Source: Rhizobium mesoamericanum STM3625 (lineage in GTDB: Bacteria; Pseudomonadota; Alphaproteobacteria; Rhizobiales; Rhizobiaceae). From it: a stretch of 51,622 nt of DNA. Shown here piece after piece: positions 17,175 to 24,059 of this stretch. The stretch lies in contig NZ_HF536772.1 of NCBI RefSeq assembly GCF_000312665.1, positions 395,264 to 446,885 on the forward strand. Reading direction: 5' to 3'. The position numbers and the translations under genes are program-made. Position 1 is the first letter of the stretch. Each line of letters starts with the position of its first letter. Under the pieces are notes generated by a model. It saw nothing but the letters and a program-made list of their open reading frames with translations. It did not search any database and had not been told where the DNA came from.

Positions 17175-18053
17175 TCAGATGCCTCCCCGACGGGCCTTCC
17201 TTGAGCCGCAGCATTCTTTGAACGGTTTGCCGGAGCCACAAGGACACAGGTCGCGACTGCGCCGTTGCAGGCGACCAATCAAGCGGACCTTCACCGTCGC
17301 CGGTAGAGATGATGCGACGAAGGCCGCCAGCTTTGCCGAAAGACCGGGCACCACCAGGCGACGGCTGGATTTGAACCCGCTCCAGGCGCGCTCGGCCACA
17401 TAGTCGGAGCTGAGCTTCGGCAAGATCTTGAACAAGGCAGCCCGACCAGCGCCCGATTTCTCCAGGAACTCTGTCGCAACCGGCCCAGGCGCGACGCAGG
17501 TCACAGCCACACCGGTCGACTTGACCTCTTGATGCAAAGCCTCTGAAAATGAACGGACGAAAGCCTTACTAGCATAGTACAGCGCCATGTTCGGCCCCGG
17601 CGTGAAACCGGCAATGGAACCGAGGTTGAGAACGCCGCCCCGTCCGCGTGCCACCATTCCCGGTAGGAAATGCAGCGTCATATCCGTCAGTGCACGGACG
17701 TTGACGTCGACTATACCGAGCTGGTCGGCAATCGGAAGCGTAGTCGCCGGGCCTCGCAATCCGTAGCCAGCACTGTTGACTAGAACGTCGCAGACCAGAC
17801 TATTGGCCGTAAGAAAGTCCTGCAGTCGCCTTGAGGCATCAGTCGCAAGAAGGTCGAGCGAGAAAGTGAATGCTTGGCCGCCGGCCGCCTTCACGTCGTT
17901 CGCGGCCGCACTCAATCCATCCGATGACCGCGCCACTAGGACGACGGTCGCTCCTTCCCGCGCGGCAACCTTGGCAATCGCCCGACCGATGCCGCGGGAG
18001 GCGCCGACCACGACCACCGCGGGGCGCAAAGATTCACCCTGTTCATCTGTCAT
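17175..18053 (-). CDS. Short-chain dehydrogenase/reductase with C-terminal SEC-C motif
   Basis: This 292-residue protein is a classical-type SDR: cofactor loop GASRGIG near residue 18, NSAGYG near 92, catalytic Ser in NLGSIAGF and the YYASK motif. After about 260 residues of SDR fold it carries a basic linker and a SEC-C zinc motif, CPCGSGKPFKECCG at 270-283, like that at the end of SecA in this same window. SEC-C motifs bind zinc and can mediate contact with SecB, ribosomes or other proteins; why a reductase has one is unclear. Its ATG overlaps the stop of the upstream acyltransferase gene (ATGA at 18050-18053), so it is the last gene of a three-gene operon. The substrate is unknown. Confidence 0.88.
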   Translation of the reverse strand: MTDEQGESLRPAVVVVGASRGIGRAIAKVAAREGATVVLVARSSDGLSAAANDVKAAGGQAFTFSLDLLATDASRRLQDFLTANSLVCDVLVNSAGYGLRGPATTLPIADQLGIVDVNVRALTDMTLHFLPGMVARGRGGVLNLGSIAGFTPGPNMALYYASKAFVRSFSEALHQEVKSTGVAVTCVAPGPVATEFLEKSGAGRAALFKILPKLSSDYVAERAWSGFKSSRRLVVPGLSAKLAAFVASSLPATVKVRLIGRLQRRSRDLCPCGSGKPFKECCGSRKARRGGI

Positions 18054-18835
18054 GACACTTTTCCAGACGCAGCCTCGCCCATGATCGCTTCGCGAGAAGC
18101 CATACCTTGGACTTCCTCGGTGATTGCTCCATTCAGGATGTTTTCGAAGCGAATCAACGCGCGGGCAACATTGGCTCCATCCATCACGCGGTGGTCATAG
18201 TGGATGCGGACCGTCACCGTACCGTCTTCGGAAATCGAGCCATAGTTGAAAATGGTGGTCAGTGGTGTGAGGGGGTTCAATGATTCTGCCCCGAGGCCCG
18301 AATAGACCGACAGCTGGAAGGTGCCGAAACGGCGTCCGCGCTGCCGCCCGAGGTTGAGCCCCAGCCACATGAGCAGCCAACGAATCGGGCCAGGCGCGCG
18401 CGCGAATCTCAGGGCCTTGCGAAACTGCTTGACCTCCTGAACCGGCTTGGACCTGGCGGCTAGAAACAGTTCCTCGATCTCGCCTATCGGGCGATGCTCC
18501 GGGTCCTTGATCGTGCTTAGCAGAACAATCCGCTCGCCCTCATACTCGCGCTCGTGAGCGACGGAGGCGATGCTGACCGGATATTCATAGAGCTGCGGCC
18601 GGGGTAGCTTCACGTAGGCCCGCCGCAGTTCCGGTACGTCCTGGCTAAGAAGCGCATAGCCCTTTAGAAACAACACGGTCCAAGACGTCTTGCGCTGCTG
18701 CGCCATCCTCGCTTGTTGCAACGGCTTAAGGTTCATCTGTCGCTGCACCGTTACGCGCGGCACGCCGATTGAAAACCGCATGAGGTCTCCGACCAGACGC
18801 CGCGATGGCGAAAGCTTGATGGCACGTCCCCGCAT
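18050..18835 (-). CDS. Free-standing 2-oxoacid dehydrogenase E2-type acyltransferase
   Basis: The 261-residue product matches the catalytic domain of E2 acyltransferases: a C-terminal FNYGSISEDGTVTVRIHYDHRVMDG segment with the active-site HxxxDG motif (His215, Asp219, Gly220). There is no lipoyl domain and no peripheral-subunit-binding domain, so it is not the core of a pyruvate- or 2-oxoglutarate-dehydrogenase complex. A hydrophobic stretch near residues 148-162 (PGPIRWLLMWLGLNL) may touch the membrane. E2-like stand-alone acyltransferases resemble chloramphenicol acetyltransferase in fold; the acyl donor and acceptor here are unknown. It starts at the ATG at 18835, 10 bases after the methyltransferase stop, and overlaps the SDR start, so the three genes are co-transcribed. 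Confidence 0.82.
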   Translation of the reverse strand: MRGRAIKLSPSRRLVGDLMRFSIGVPRVTVQRQMNLKPLQQARMAQQRKTSWTVLFLKGYALLSQDVPELRRAYVKLPRPQLYEYPVSIASVAHEREYEGERIVLLSTIKDPEHRPIGEIEELFLAARSKPVQEVKQFRKALRFARAPGPIRWLLMWLGLNLGRQRGRRFGTFQLSVYSGLGAESLNPLTPLTTIFNYGSISEDGTVTVRIHYDHRVMDGANVARALIRFENILNGAITEEVQGMASREAIMGEAASGKVS

Positions 18836-18845
18836 CAGGCGTCCT

Positions 18846-19433
18846 CTAGTAGATGTAGGGGATAATTCGCTTTGTCCGGTCCATGTAGGCGCGATACTCA
18901 GGACCGAAAATCTCCAGCATCATGCGCTCCTCCTTGTCCACCCGCAGAAAGAAGAGAACCGCAAAGCCGATGACACCCGCCAGGCCGACCACCCAATTTG
19001 CCAGCAGGAACGCCTGGCCGAGCGCCATGAGCAGGAAGGACGTATACATCGGGTGGCGCACGAGGGCGTAGGGCCCGTGAGAAATCAGCTCGTGTTTCTC
19101 GCGAATCTGCAGCGAAATGGACCAGTTGCGGCCGAGCGTCTTATGAGTTCTGCGGAAGACCCACATTGCCATGCAGAACAGTATTGCGCCGAGGATCACC
19201 GCCCACAGATGCGCCGTATAATCGGCAGCCTCAGGCTTCCCCGTCGCGACATAGAAACCGGGAACAAACGCGAGCCCCAGAAGGGCGGCCGAAAGGCCGA
19301 CCGCCTCCGTGGTCGAGCGACGATCGCTGACGACCCTCGTTCGCCTGGCGCGACGTTCCGAAGGATAGCGAATTGCGTACCAGGCAACGATGCCAAGCAC
19401 CCAGACGACTTTACCAATGAGAGCAACGCTCAA
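18846..19433 (-). CDS. Isoprenylcysteine carboxylmethyltransferase-like membrane methyltransferase
   Basis: This 195-residue integral membrane protein has about five hydrophobic segments and the motifs of the ICMT/phospholipid-methyltransferase fold: LGRNWS at 100-105, GPYALVRHPMY at 120-130 and an acidic EERMML near 168-173, which together bind S-adenosylmethionine and the carboxylate substrate. In bacteria such proteins methylate isoprenoid, lipid or other hydrophobic acids; the substrate is unknown. The start is a TTG at 19433, the only candidate fitting the family N-terminus, with a modest GGGTGA site. It opens the operon that continues with the E2-type acyltransferase and the SDR. Confidence 0.87.
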   Translation of the reverse strand: MSVALIGKVVWVLGIVAWYAIRYPSERRARRTRVVSDRRSTTEAVGLSAALLGLAFVPGFYVATGKPEAADYTAHLWAVILGAILFCMAMWVFRRTHKTLGRNWSISLQIREKHELISHGPYALVRHPMYTSFLLMALGQAFLLANWVVGLAGVIGFAVLFFLRVDKEERMMLEIFGPEYRAYMDRTKRIIPYIY

Positions 19434-19497
19434 TTCAGTTCACCCGAGCCCTTTGTCATCATGCGAACGCTATGACCCGACGGGCTCGTTCCGCAGT

Positions 19498-20076
19498 TCA
19501 CGTATTCATCTCTCGAAGTTTTGTAACGAACTCTTGCGGACGAAGCCAGATGCTGGGCGTCTTGTATCCCATGGAACTTGCGATTTCGCCGACGAAATTG
19601 TTGCAATTGTCCACCGTGGCCTGCCACAACTTCGATTTTGCCTGCAATTGGCGAATGAACGCGACTGTTTTGTTGTACTCTGCCTCGGTAAGCAAAATGC
19701 GCCAACTTGCCGAGCGATAGGCTTCCTCAAGGTCCCCGTCCGTGGCCCCGGTTGTGGCCGGGACGGGAATGAAGTGCCCGAGAACGTAGGGCGCGGCATC
19801 TGGAGAAGCTGGAGCAAGCCCGGCAACCTGCGGATTGACCATCCCCCCGGCCTTATTCAGCCGCCCGAAGACTGCATAGGTGTGGCCATAAGTCAGCGCG
19901 TAGCGGGAACGGAATTCGATGAAATACTGGCCCTCTCGCTGAGCAGCCTTGCCGACTTGCGCGCCACGGGCATCCGAAGTGAACCTCGGTTGCGGTGGCT
20001 TGTCGTCCGATTGACAGGATGTAAGAGCGAGAGCAGTGAGAACAAGTATGGAAAGGTGGCCTTTTGCAAGCGTCAT
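19498..20076 (-). CDS. Lipoprotein with possible permuted NlpC/P60 (LRAT/YaeF-like) domain
   Basis: The 192-residue product has a lipoprotein signal with lipobox L18-T-S-C21, so it should be anchored in the envelope. The mature part contains YALTYGHTYAVFG with His65 and, about 90 residues later, DNCNNFVGEIA with Cys158. A histidine followed by a cysteine in an NC..FV setting is the order found in circularly permuted NlpC/P60 enzymes (LRAT, YaeF), where these form the catalytic pair. Assignment to that fold is inference from two short motifs. Substrates of the group include peptides, lipids and acyl chains. Start ATG at 20076; a GGAG lies about 13 bases upstream. It lies upstream of the methyltransferase operon with a 64-base gap and could be co-transcribed. 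Confidence 0.75.
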   Translation of the reverse strand: MTLAKGHLSILVLTALALTSCQSDDKPPQPRFTSDARGAQVGKAAQREGQYFIEFRSRYALTYGHTYAVFGRLNKAGGMVNPQVAGLAPASPDAAPYVLGHFIPVPATTGATDGDLEEAYRSASWRILLTEAEYNKTVAFIRQLQAKSKLWQATVDNCNNFVGEIASSMGYKTPSIWLRPQEFVTKLREMNT

Positions 20077-20178
20077 AACTACGCTTCATCTCCGAGATCG
20101 ATGAGCACAGACACTCATGCATAATGCCAGCCTAGGGTTGCGCATCTGCACGTAGGCGTCTGGCTCCGCCAACGATTC

Positions 20179-20205
20179 GGGGGAGGGGCCACGAGTCCCT
20201 CCCCC
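20179..20205 (-). terminator. Hairpin downstream of the small lipoprotein gene
   Basis: A perfect 9-bp G/C-rich stem (20179-20187 with 20197-20205) with a nine-base loop follows the stop of the small lipoprotein gene. There is no T-run on either strand, so it is only a terminator-like hairpin. Confidence 0.4.
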
Positions 20206-20223
20206 TTACTCAAAGGTCAGATG

Positions 20224-20352
20224 TTATTTTGTGATTGGGGCCTCTGCTACTGGCGGCGGGGCTTTGCCCTTGCCCTTACCAACTGCTCCGCAAGCCGTCA
20301 GGCTCGAAACAGAAAACAACGCAACAAGGCACATGATTAGGATTCTGCTCAT
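20224..20352 (-). CDS. Small lipoprotein (42 residues)
   Basis: A very short gene encodes MSRILIMCLVALFSVSSLTACG followed by VGKGKGKAPPPVAEAPITK. The first 21 residues are a clear lipoprotein signal with lipobox LTAC (Cys21). The mature peptide is about 22 residues, basic then Pro-rich. This shape resembles the tiny LptM-like or entericidin-like lipoproteins of Gram-negative bacteria, but the match is by form only. The ATG at 20352 has a GAGAGGA site at the right distance. The frame is open further upstream, but that part has no start signals or signal-like features. Confidence 0.75.
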   Translation of the reverse strand: MSRILIMCLVALFSVSSLTACGAVGKGKGKAPPPVAEAPITK

Positions 20353-20522
20353 CAAGTAGTCCTCTCCGTTAGCATGGAATAGGTTATCGAAGGCAACGAT
20401 TCTACTAATAGCGGTAAAATAGCCCCAAGCCAAGTGCAGAAAGGGCACAGTGCGGCACTCGCGTCACGCAAGCGACGCGCAATGCTAACAGAGGGTGGCA
20501 ATATCGATACAAAATGTAAGTA

Positions 20523-21098
20523 TCATATGACCAAAACGCTGGTCCCCACCGGCGCTCGGCCGTAAAGGTGCATGATGTCTTCGTTGGTCATGCGGATGCA
20601 ACCATTCGACACCGCCTGTCCGATCAACCACGGTTCATTTGTTCCGTGAATACGAAAGTAGGTATCCTGCCCGCCACGGTAGAGATAAAGCGCCGCTGCA
20701 CCGAGTGGATTGTTTTCCCCGCCGGGAACGCCCCCTGCGTATTGAGCCAACCGCGGCTTGCGCTCGATCATGCTCGCAGTCGGTGTCCAAGACGGCCACT
20801 CGGCCTTTCGTCCGACCACGGCATTGCCCTTCAGAGTAAGACCTTCCTCACCAACCGCAACGCCGTAGCGTGTCGCGCGGCCCTCATCCTCGACGTAGTA
20901 AAGGTAACGTTCGTAGGTGTTCACGACGATGCTGCCCGGCCCCTCGCTGCCCGAATATGCGACCTCGCGGCGCCGGATAGGGGAACCCGTCGAAGAGAAG
21001 GGATTCCCTATTGGCCAACTCGCTGTGGCGCATCCAGAGGTCATCAAAGCCACACAGCCCAAGACTAGGCCACGGCGCGTAATATGGTCGTTATCCAT
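20523..21098 (-). CDS. L,D-transpeptidase (YkuD family)
   Basis: The 191-residue exported protein carries a YkuD domain with the catalytic motif: His151 in HGTNEPW and SNGCIRM with Cys167 and Arg169. These enzymes make 3-3 cross-links in peptidoglycan or attach proteins to it. The N-terminus (TRRGLVLGCVALMTSGC) is a signal peptide with a possible, non-canonical lipobox. I chose the ATG at 21098 because an AGCAGG site precedes it and the signal peptide begins there; the frame stays open 23 codons further upstream without such support. Rhizobial chromosomes usually carry many paralogues of this family. Confidence 0.9.
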   Translation of the reverse strand: MDNDHITRRGLVLGCVALMTSGCATASWPIGNPFSSTGSPIRRREVAYSGSEGPGSIVVNTYERYLYYVEDEGRATRYGVAVGEEGLTLKGNAVVGRKAEWPSWTPTASMIERKPRLAQYAGGVPGGENNPLGAAALYLYRGGQDTYFRIHGTNEPWLIGQAVSNGCIRMTNEDIMHLYGRAPVGTSVLVI

Positions 21099-21255
21099 CG
21101 TTACCTGCTGATATTGGTGAGCCCTATCGCTTTCCTTTAGCATTCTGTTGTTTTCAGGCCAAGCCATCGTCGGATCGCACCAGCGCTCTTCTGTGCAGAA
21201 ACCTCCCTGTCGTTGTATAAGTCCTTCATAATGTCGGCCTGCTAGAGGGCGCCTC

Positions 21256-21276
21256 TTGCGGCAACACGTGCCGCAA
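21256..21276. promoter_or_regulatory. Inverted repeat upstream of the SDR gene
   Basis: TTGCGGCA at 21256-21263 is followed after five bases by its exact complement at 21269-21276. It lies about 55 bases before the SDR start and 158 bases before the divergent transpeptidase start. No T-run follows, so an operator is more likely than a terminator. Confidence 0.4.
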
Positions 21277-21330
21277 AGCTAGGTTGGAGCGATTGGGTTG
21301 ATCTGGTCGAAGGGGGCGATAGCAAAAACG

Positions 21331-22086
21331 ATGAATCTTGGCTTCGAAGGAAAGGTAGCGATTGTCACTGGCGCCGGCTCCGGCATCGGCGCGGCCATCT
21401 CTCGGCAATTGGCTGAGGAAGGCGCGGAGGTTGTTCTTGCTGATATCAATGCCGAGGCGGCGGAGCGTGTTGCAGCGGAGATTTGCGAAAAAGGCGGCAA
21501 ATCTCGCCACTTTGCCATCGATGTTACGGATGCAGCCGCGGTTGAAAAGCTGGTTGCAACAATAGGGGAAACGTGCGGCGGTCTGCATCTTGCGGTCAAC
21601 AACGCCGGCGTCGACGGTGTGCGCAGGGCGACGGGGGATTACCCGCTCGACAACTGGCACAAACTCCTGGATGTCAATCTCAATAGCGTCTTCTACTGCA
21701 TGAAATACGAGATCGGGGCGATGTTGGCGGGTGGCGGCGGCGCGATTGTCAACGTGTCGTCCGTGCTCGGTGCCGTCGCATTACCGATTGCATGCGCATA
21801 TACGGCGGCCAAACATGGCGTCGTCGGACTAACAAAGGCGGCGGCGATAGAGTATGCGCGCCTTGGCATTCGCATCAACGCGGTCGGCCCCGGCTGGATT
21901 GAAACACCGCTTTCGTCAGAACATCGCGACATTGCGAGCAGCCGGCGCATGGAAGCATTGCAACCGATGGGCCGGCGCGGCACACCGCAAGAAGTGGCGG
22001 CACTTGTATGCTTTCTGTTGTCTGAGCAAGCAAGCTTCATAACTGGTAGCTACCATCTCGTGGACGGAGCCTATAGCGCGCACTAG
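21331..22086 (+). CDS. Short-chain dehydrogenase/reductase (3-oxoacyl-ACP-reductase/glucose-dehydrogenase type)
   Basis: This 251-residue SDR has the NAD(P) loop GAGSGIG near residue 13, NNAGVDG near 90, catalytic Ser in NVSSVLG, and YTAAK with catalytic Tyr and Lys. The acid in the cofactor pocket (ADINAEAAE) suggests NAD rather than NADP. The substrate is unknown; close families include FabG-like and polyol dehydrogenases. The ATG at 21331 is the first family-like start; a TTG 33 bases earlier is possible but would add residues not typical of the family. It is divergent from the L,D-transpeptidase gene and converges on DUF1178. Confidence 0.9.
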   Translation: MNLGFEGKVAIVTGAGSGIGAAISRQLAEEGAEVVLADINAEAAERVAAEICEKGGKSRHFAIDVTDAAAVEKLVATIGETCGGLHLAVNNAGVDGVRRATGDYPLDNWHKLLDVNLNSVFYCMKYEIGAMLAGGGGAIVNVSSVLGAVALPIACAYTAAKHGVVGLTKAAAIEYARLGIRINAVGPGWIETPLSSEHRDIASSRRMEALQPMGRRGTPQEVAALVCFLLSEQASFITGSYHLVDGAYSAH

Positions 22087-22100
22087 GCTTAGGCTATAGG

Positions 22101-22529
22101 CTAGTTCACATCGTCGGGTAGAACGGGTAGCGCGGCAATTTCGATGCCTTCGTCGAGAAGCGCCTGCGCCTCGTCGACTGTGGTCTGCCCGATGATGCCG
22201 CGGGCGTCGCTCTCTCCGTAATGGATCTTGCGCGCTTCCTCGGGAAACCGTGTTCCGACATCCTCGGAGTTGGCCTTGATCGTCGCGACGGCTTCTTTGA
22301 GTTTCTGGAACGCCTCGCGTCGCATCGTGTCCATCGCGAGCGTTTGCATTTCATCTTTCTTGCGCGCCGTCGAGACGGACGGAGCCATCAGGAGCTTGGA
22401 GATAGACGTAGAATTGCAGACCGGGCAGGTGAGAAAGCCTGACGCGACCTGGCGATCGAAATCTGCACTTTCGGAAAACCAGCCTTCGAATTCATGGGCA
22501 TTTTCACAACGCAAGGAATAGCGGATCAA
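22101..22529 (-). CDS. DUF1178 family protein
   Basis: The 142-residue protein matches DUF1178: it opens IRYSLRCENAHEFEGWF with a CxxxHEFEGWF-type start and has a CPVCNS cysteine pair near residues 35-38, so it probably holds a zinc ribbon. Function is unknown. The start is a TTG at 22529 that overlaps the TGA of the preceding hydrolase gene (TTGA), and family members begin exactly at this MIRY-like position. It is the last gene of the grxC-hydrolase-DUF1178 operon, an arrangement conserved in rhizobia. Confidence 0.88.
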   Translation of the reverse strand: MIRYSLRCENAHEFEGWFSESADFDRQVASGFLTCPVCNSTSISKLLMAPSVSTARKKDEMQTLAMDTMRREAFQKLKEAVATIKANSEDVGTRFPEEARKIHYGESDARGIIGQTTVDEAQALLDEGIEIAALPVLPDDVN

Positions 22530-23383
22530 GCGGCGACGCCTCCCGCGACTGCCCTTACGACCCTCTCGATGGAGAAATCACGACCGTTTTTCAGGTTCGG
22601 AATCTTGTCGTGCGCGGCTTTGACCGCAGCAGTGTCGATGTCGGCAACGATGATGGCTTCGCCTTCCGGACCGGCCGAAGCCAGAATCCTACCCCACGGA
22701 TCGACGATCATCGAGTGACCATATGTCTCACGCCCATCCTCGTGACGCCCGGCCTGAGCAGCAGCAATCACAAAAATGCCATTCTCGATGGCGCGCGCCC
22801 GCAGCAGGATTTCCCAATGCGCCTCGCCGGTTTGTTTTGTGAAGGCGGCCGGAACTGTCATCACTTCGGCACCGGCGATAGCTTGGGCGCGGAAAAGTGT
22901 GGGGAAGCGAACGTCATAGCAAATCGCAAAACCCATTTCGGCAAAGGGCAGCGACAACACGCGCGCCTCTGACCCCGGGCGGTACGCCGCGCTTTCGCGC
23001 CAGCTCTCACCGTTGTCCAGATCAACATCGAACATGTGGATCTTGTCGTAGCGGTTCAGAATCGTTCCGTCCGGTCCGAAGAGATAGCCGCGATTGGCAA
23101 GCTTTCCATCACTAAGGGCGATTGCGGTCGAACCGACATGCATGAAGATGCCAAGGTCCCGAGCCAACTCCGAACCGGTACGGACGACGACATCGCTGGT
23201 TTCGTCCCGTAGCAGCGTCTTGGCAGCAGCCCGATCACGCTGCAACATGCCGGTCATCTCAGGTGTCTGCACATATGTCGCGCCTTTGCCCACAGCCTCG
23301 CGAACAAGGCGTGCCATCGTAGCAGCGTTCCTCTCGGGATCGACGCCGGAACACATCTGGATTGCGGCGGCCGTAAACGTCAT
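22526..23383 (-). CDS. Nitrilase-superfamily amidohydrolase (Nit1/deaminated glutathione amidase type)
   Basis: The 285-residue enzyme has the nitrilase catalytic triad: Glu42 (PEMTG), Lys114 (YDKIHMFD) and Cys155 (ICYDVRFP). The order and flanking motifs (GEAHWEILLRARAIENG, YGHSMIVDPWG) are those of the Nit branch whose characterised members repair deaminated glutathione. Its place directly after a glutaredoxin gene (9 bases) supports a glutathione-linked role, which is inference. It is cytoplasmic and overlaps the DUF1178 start. Confidence 0.9.
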   Translation of the reverse strand: MTFTAAAIQMCSGVDPERNAATMARLVREAVGKGATYVQTPEMTGMLQRDRAAAKTLLRDETSDVVVRTGSELARDLGIFMHVGSTAIALSDGKLANRGYLFGPDGTILNRYDKIHMFDVDLDNGESWRESAAYRPGSEARVLSLPFAEMGFAICYDVRFPTLFRAQAIAGAEVMTVPAAFTKQTGEAHWEILLRARAIENGIFVIAAAQAGRHEDGRETYGHSMIVDPWGRILASAGPEGEAIIVADIDTAAVKAAHDKIPNLKNGRDFSIERVVRAVAGGVAA

Positions 23384-23392
23384 CGTTCTTCC

Positions 23393-23650
23393 TTATGCAG
23401 CAAGAAGAGGATCAAGCCCACCGGCACGATCCAGCGCATAGAGATCATCGCATCCGCCGACATGCTGCTCACCAATGAAAATCTGCGGGAAGGTCGTGCG
23501 ACCGTTGGACTTGCCGATCATCTCCTGGCGAATCTCCGGCGCAGAGGTGGCATCGTGCTCGACGAAATCGACGCCCTTTTCGGCCAACAGCGATTTGGCG
23601 CGCGTACAATAGCCGCAGGCTTGGCGCGTATAGATGGTGACGGGTGCCAT
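23393..23650 (-). CDS. grxC: Glutaredoxin 3
   Basis: The 85-residue dithiol glutaredoxin has the active-site CGYC at 12-15, the TFPQIFI cis-Pro segment and the GGCDDLYAL glutathione-binding part. It reduces disulfides with glutathione. I chose the ATG at 23650 because a GGAG site lies at the right distance and the family begins MAPVTIYT; the frame is open 20 codons further upstream. In related genomes comF usually precedes grxC; here only the remnant described at 23738-23884 is left. Confidence 0.95.
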   Translation of the reverse strand: MAPVTIYTRQACGYCTRAKSLLAEKGVDFVEHDATSAPEIRQEMIGKSNGRTTFPQIFIGEQHVGGCDDLYALDRAGGLDPLLAA

Positions 23651-23737
23651 GAGGACTCCAGACAATTCAGTTATCTTTTTGTCATATAGTTTCTGAACGA
23701 GCCCTTGCAAAGGTCAAAACCATTATGTCCGCCGCTC

Positions 23738-23884
23738 CTGCCCTATCTCAGGCCGTGCACCAGCGGGCGCACCGGCTCGTGACGAAGGCCGCAGCCGGTC
23801 GAAAGGCAGGGGATTGGCTATCGCCTCTACACTGAGAACGCCAGACAGACGATCATGCGAGAAGGGGATGCCCAGAACCTCGCC
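23738..23884 (-). pseudogene. comF: comF phosphoribosyltransferase remnant
   Basis: On the minus strand one frame reads EVLGIPFSHDRLSGVLSVEA then IANPLPFDRLR, a segment I recognise as the middle of ComF proteins of rhizobia. Directly afterwards the frame shifts and a neighbouring frame gives HEPVRPLVHGLR, the next ComF stretch, then a stop. The N-terminal zinc-finger part and the whole PRPP-binding C-terminal half are missing; grxC follows at once. It is a deletion- and frameshift-damaged pseudogene in the position where comF normally stands. The recognition is from family knowledge without a search. Confidence 0.75.
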
Positions 23885-24059
23885 AGAGAAGGTGACTAAC
23901 AGCCCGAAGGAGCATCAGCAGCGACGCTTTTAGTTTGAATAGGCAATCATAGTCTCATCAATCCCATTTCATCTCGACCGCTTCGTGGAAGATCAACGGA
24001 TTTCGCCTCCGAGGAAAATCGCCTTGCAGCACCCGTTCCGCGGGACTATGCACTGCTCC
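23885..24059. other. Region between the comF remnant and the methyltransferase gene
   Basis: This stretch shows no intact gene and no recognisable remnant of the comF N-terminus. It must hold the rightward promoter of the methyltransferase and possibly the promoter now serving grxC. No clear hexamers were found. Confidence 0.4.

Noticed and set aside
23725..23835. A 36-codon rightward reading frame starting MSAAPALSQAVH
   Set aside because: It is antisense to the comF remnant, has no ribosome-binding site and no recognisable features.
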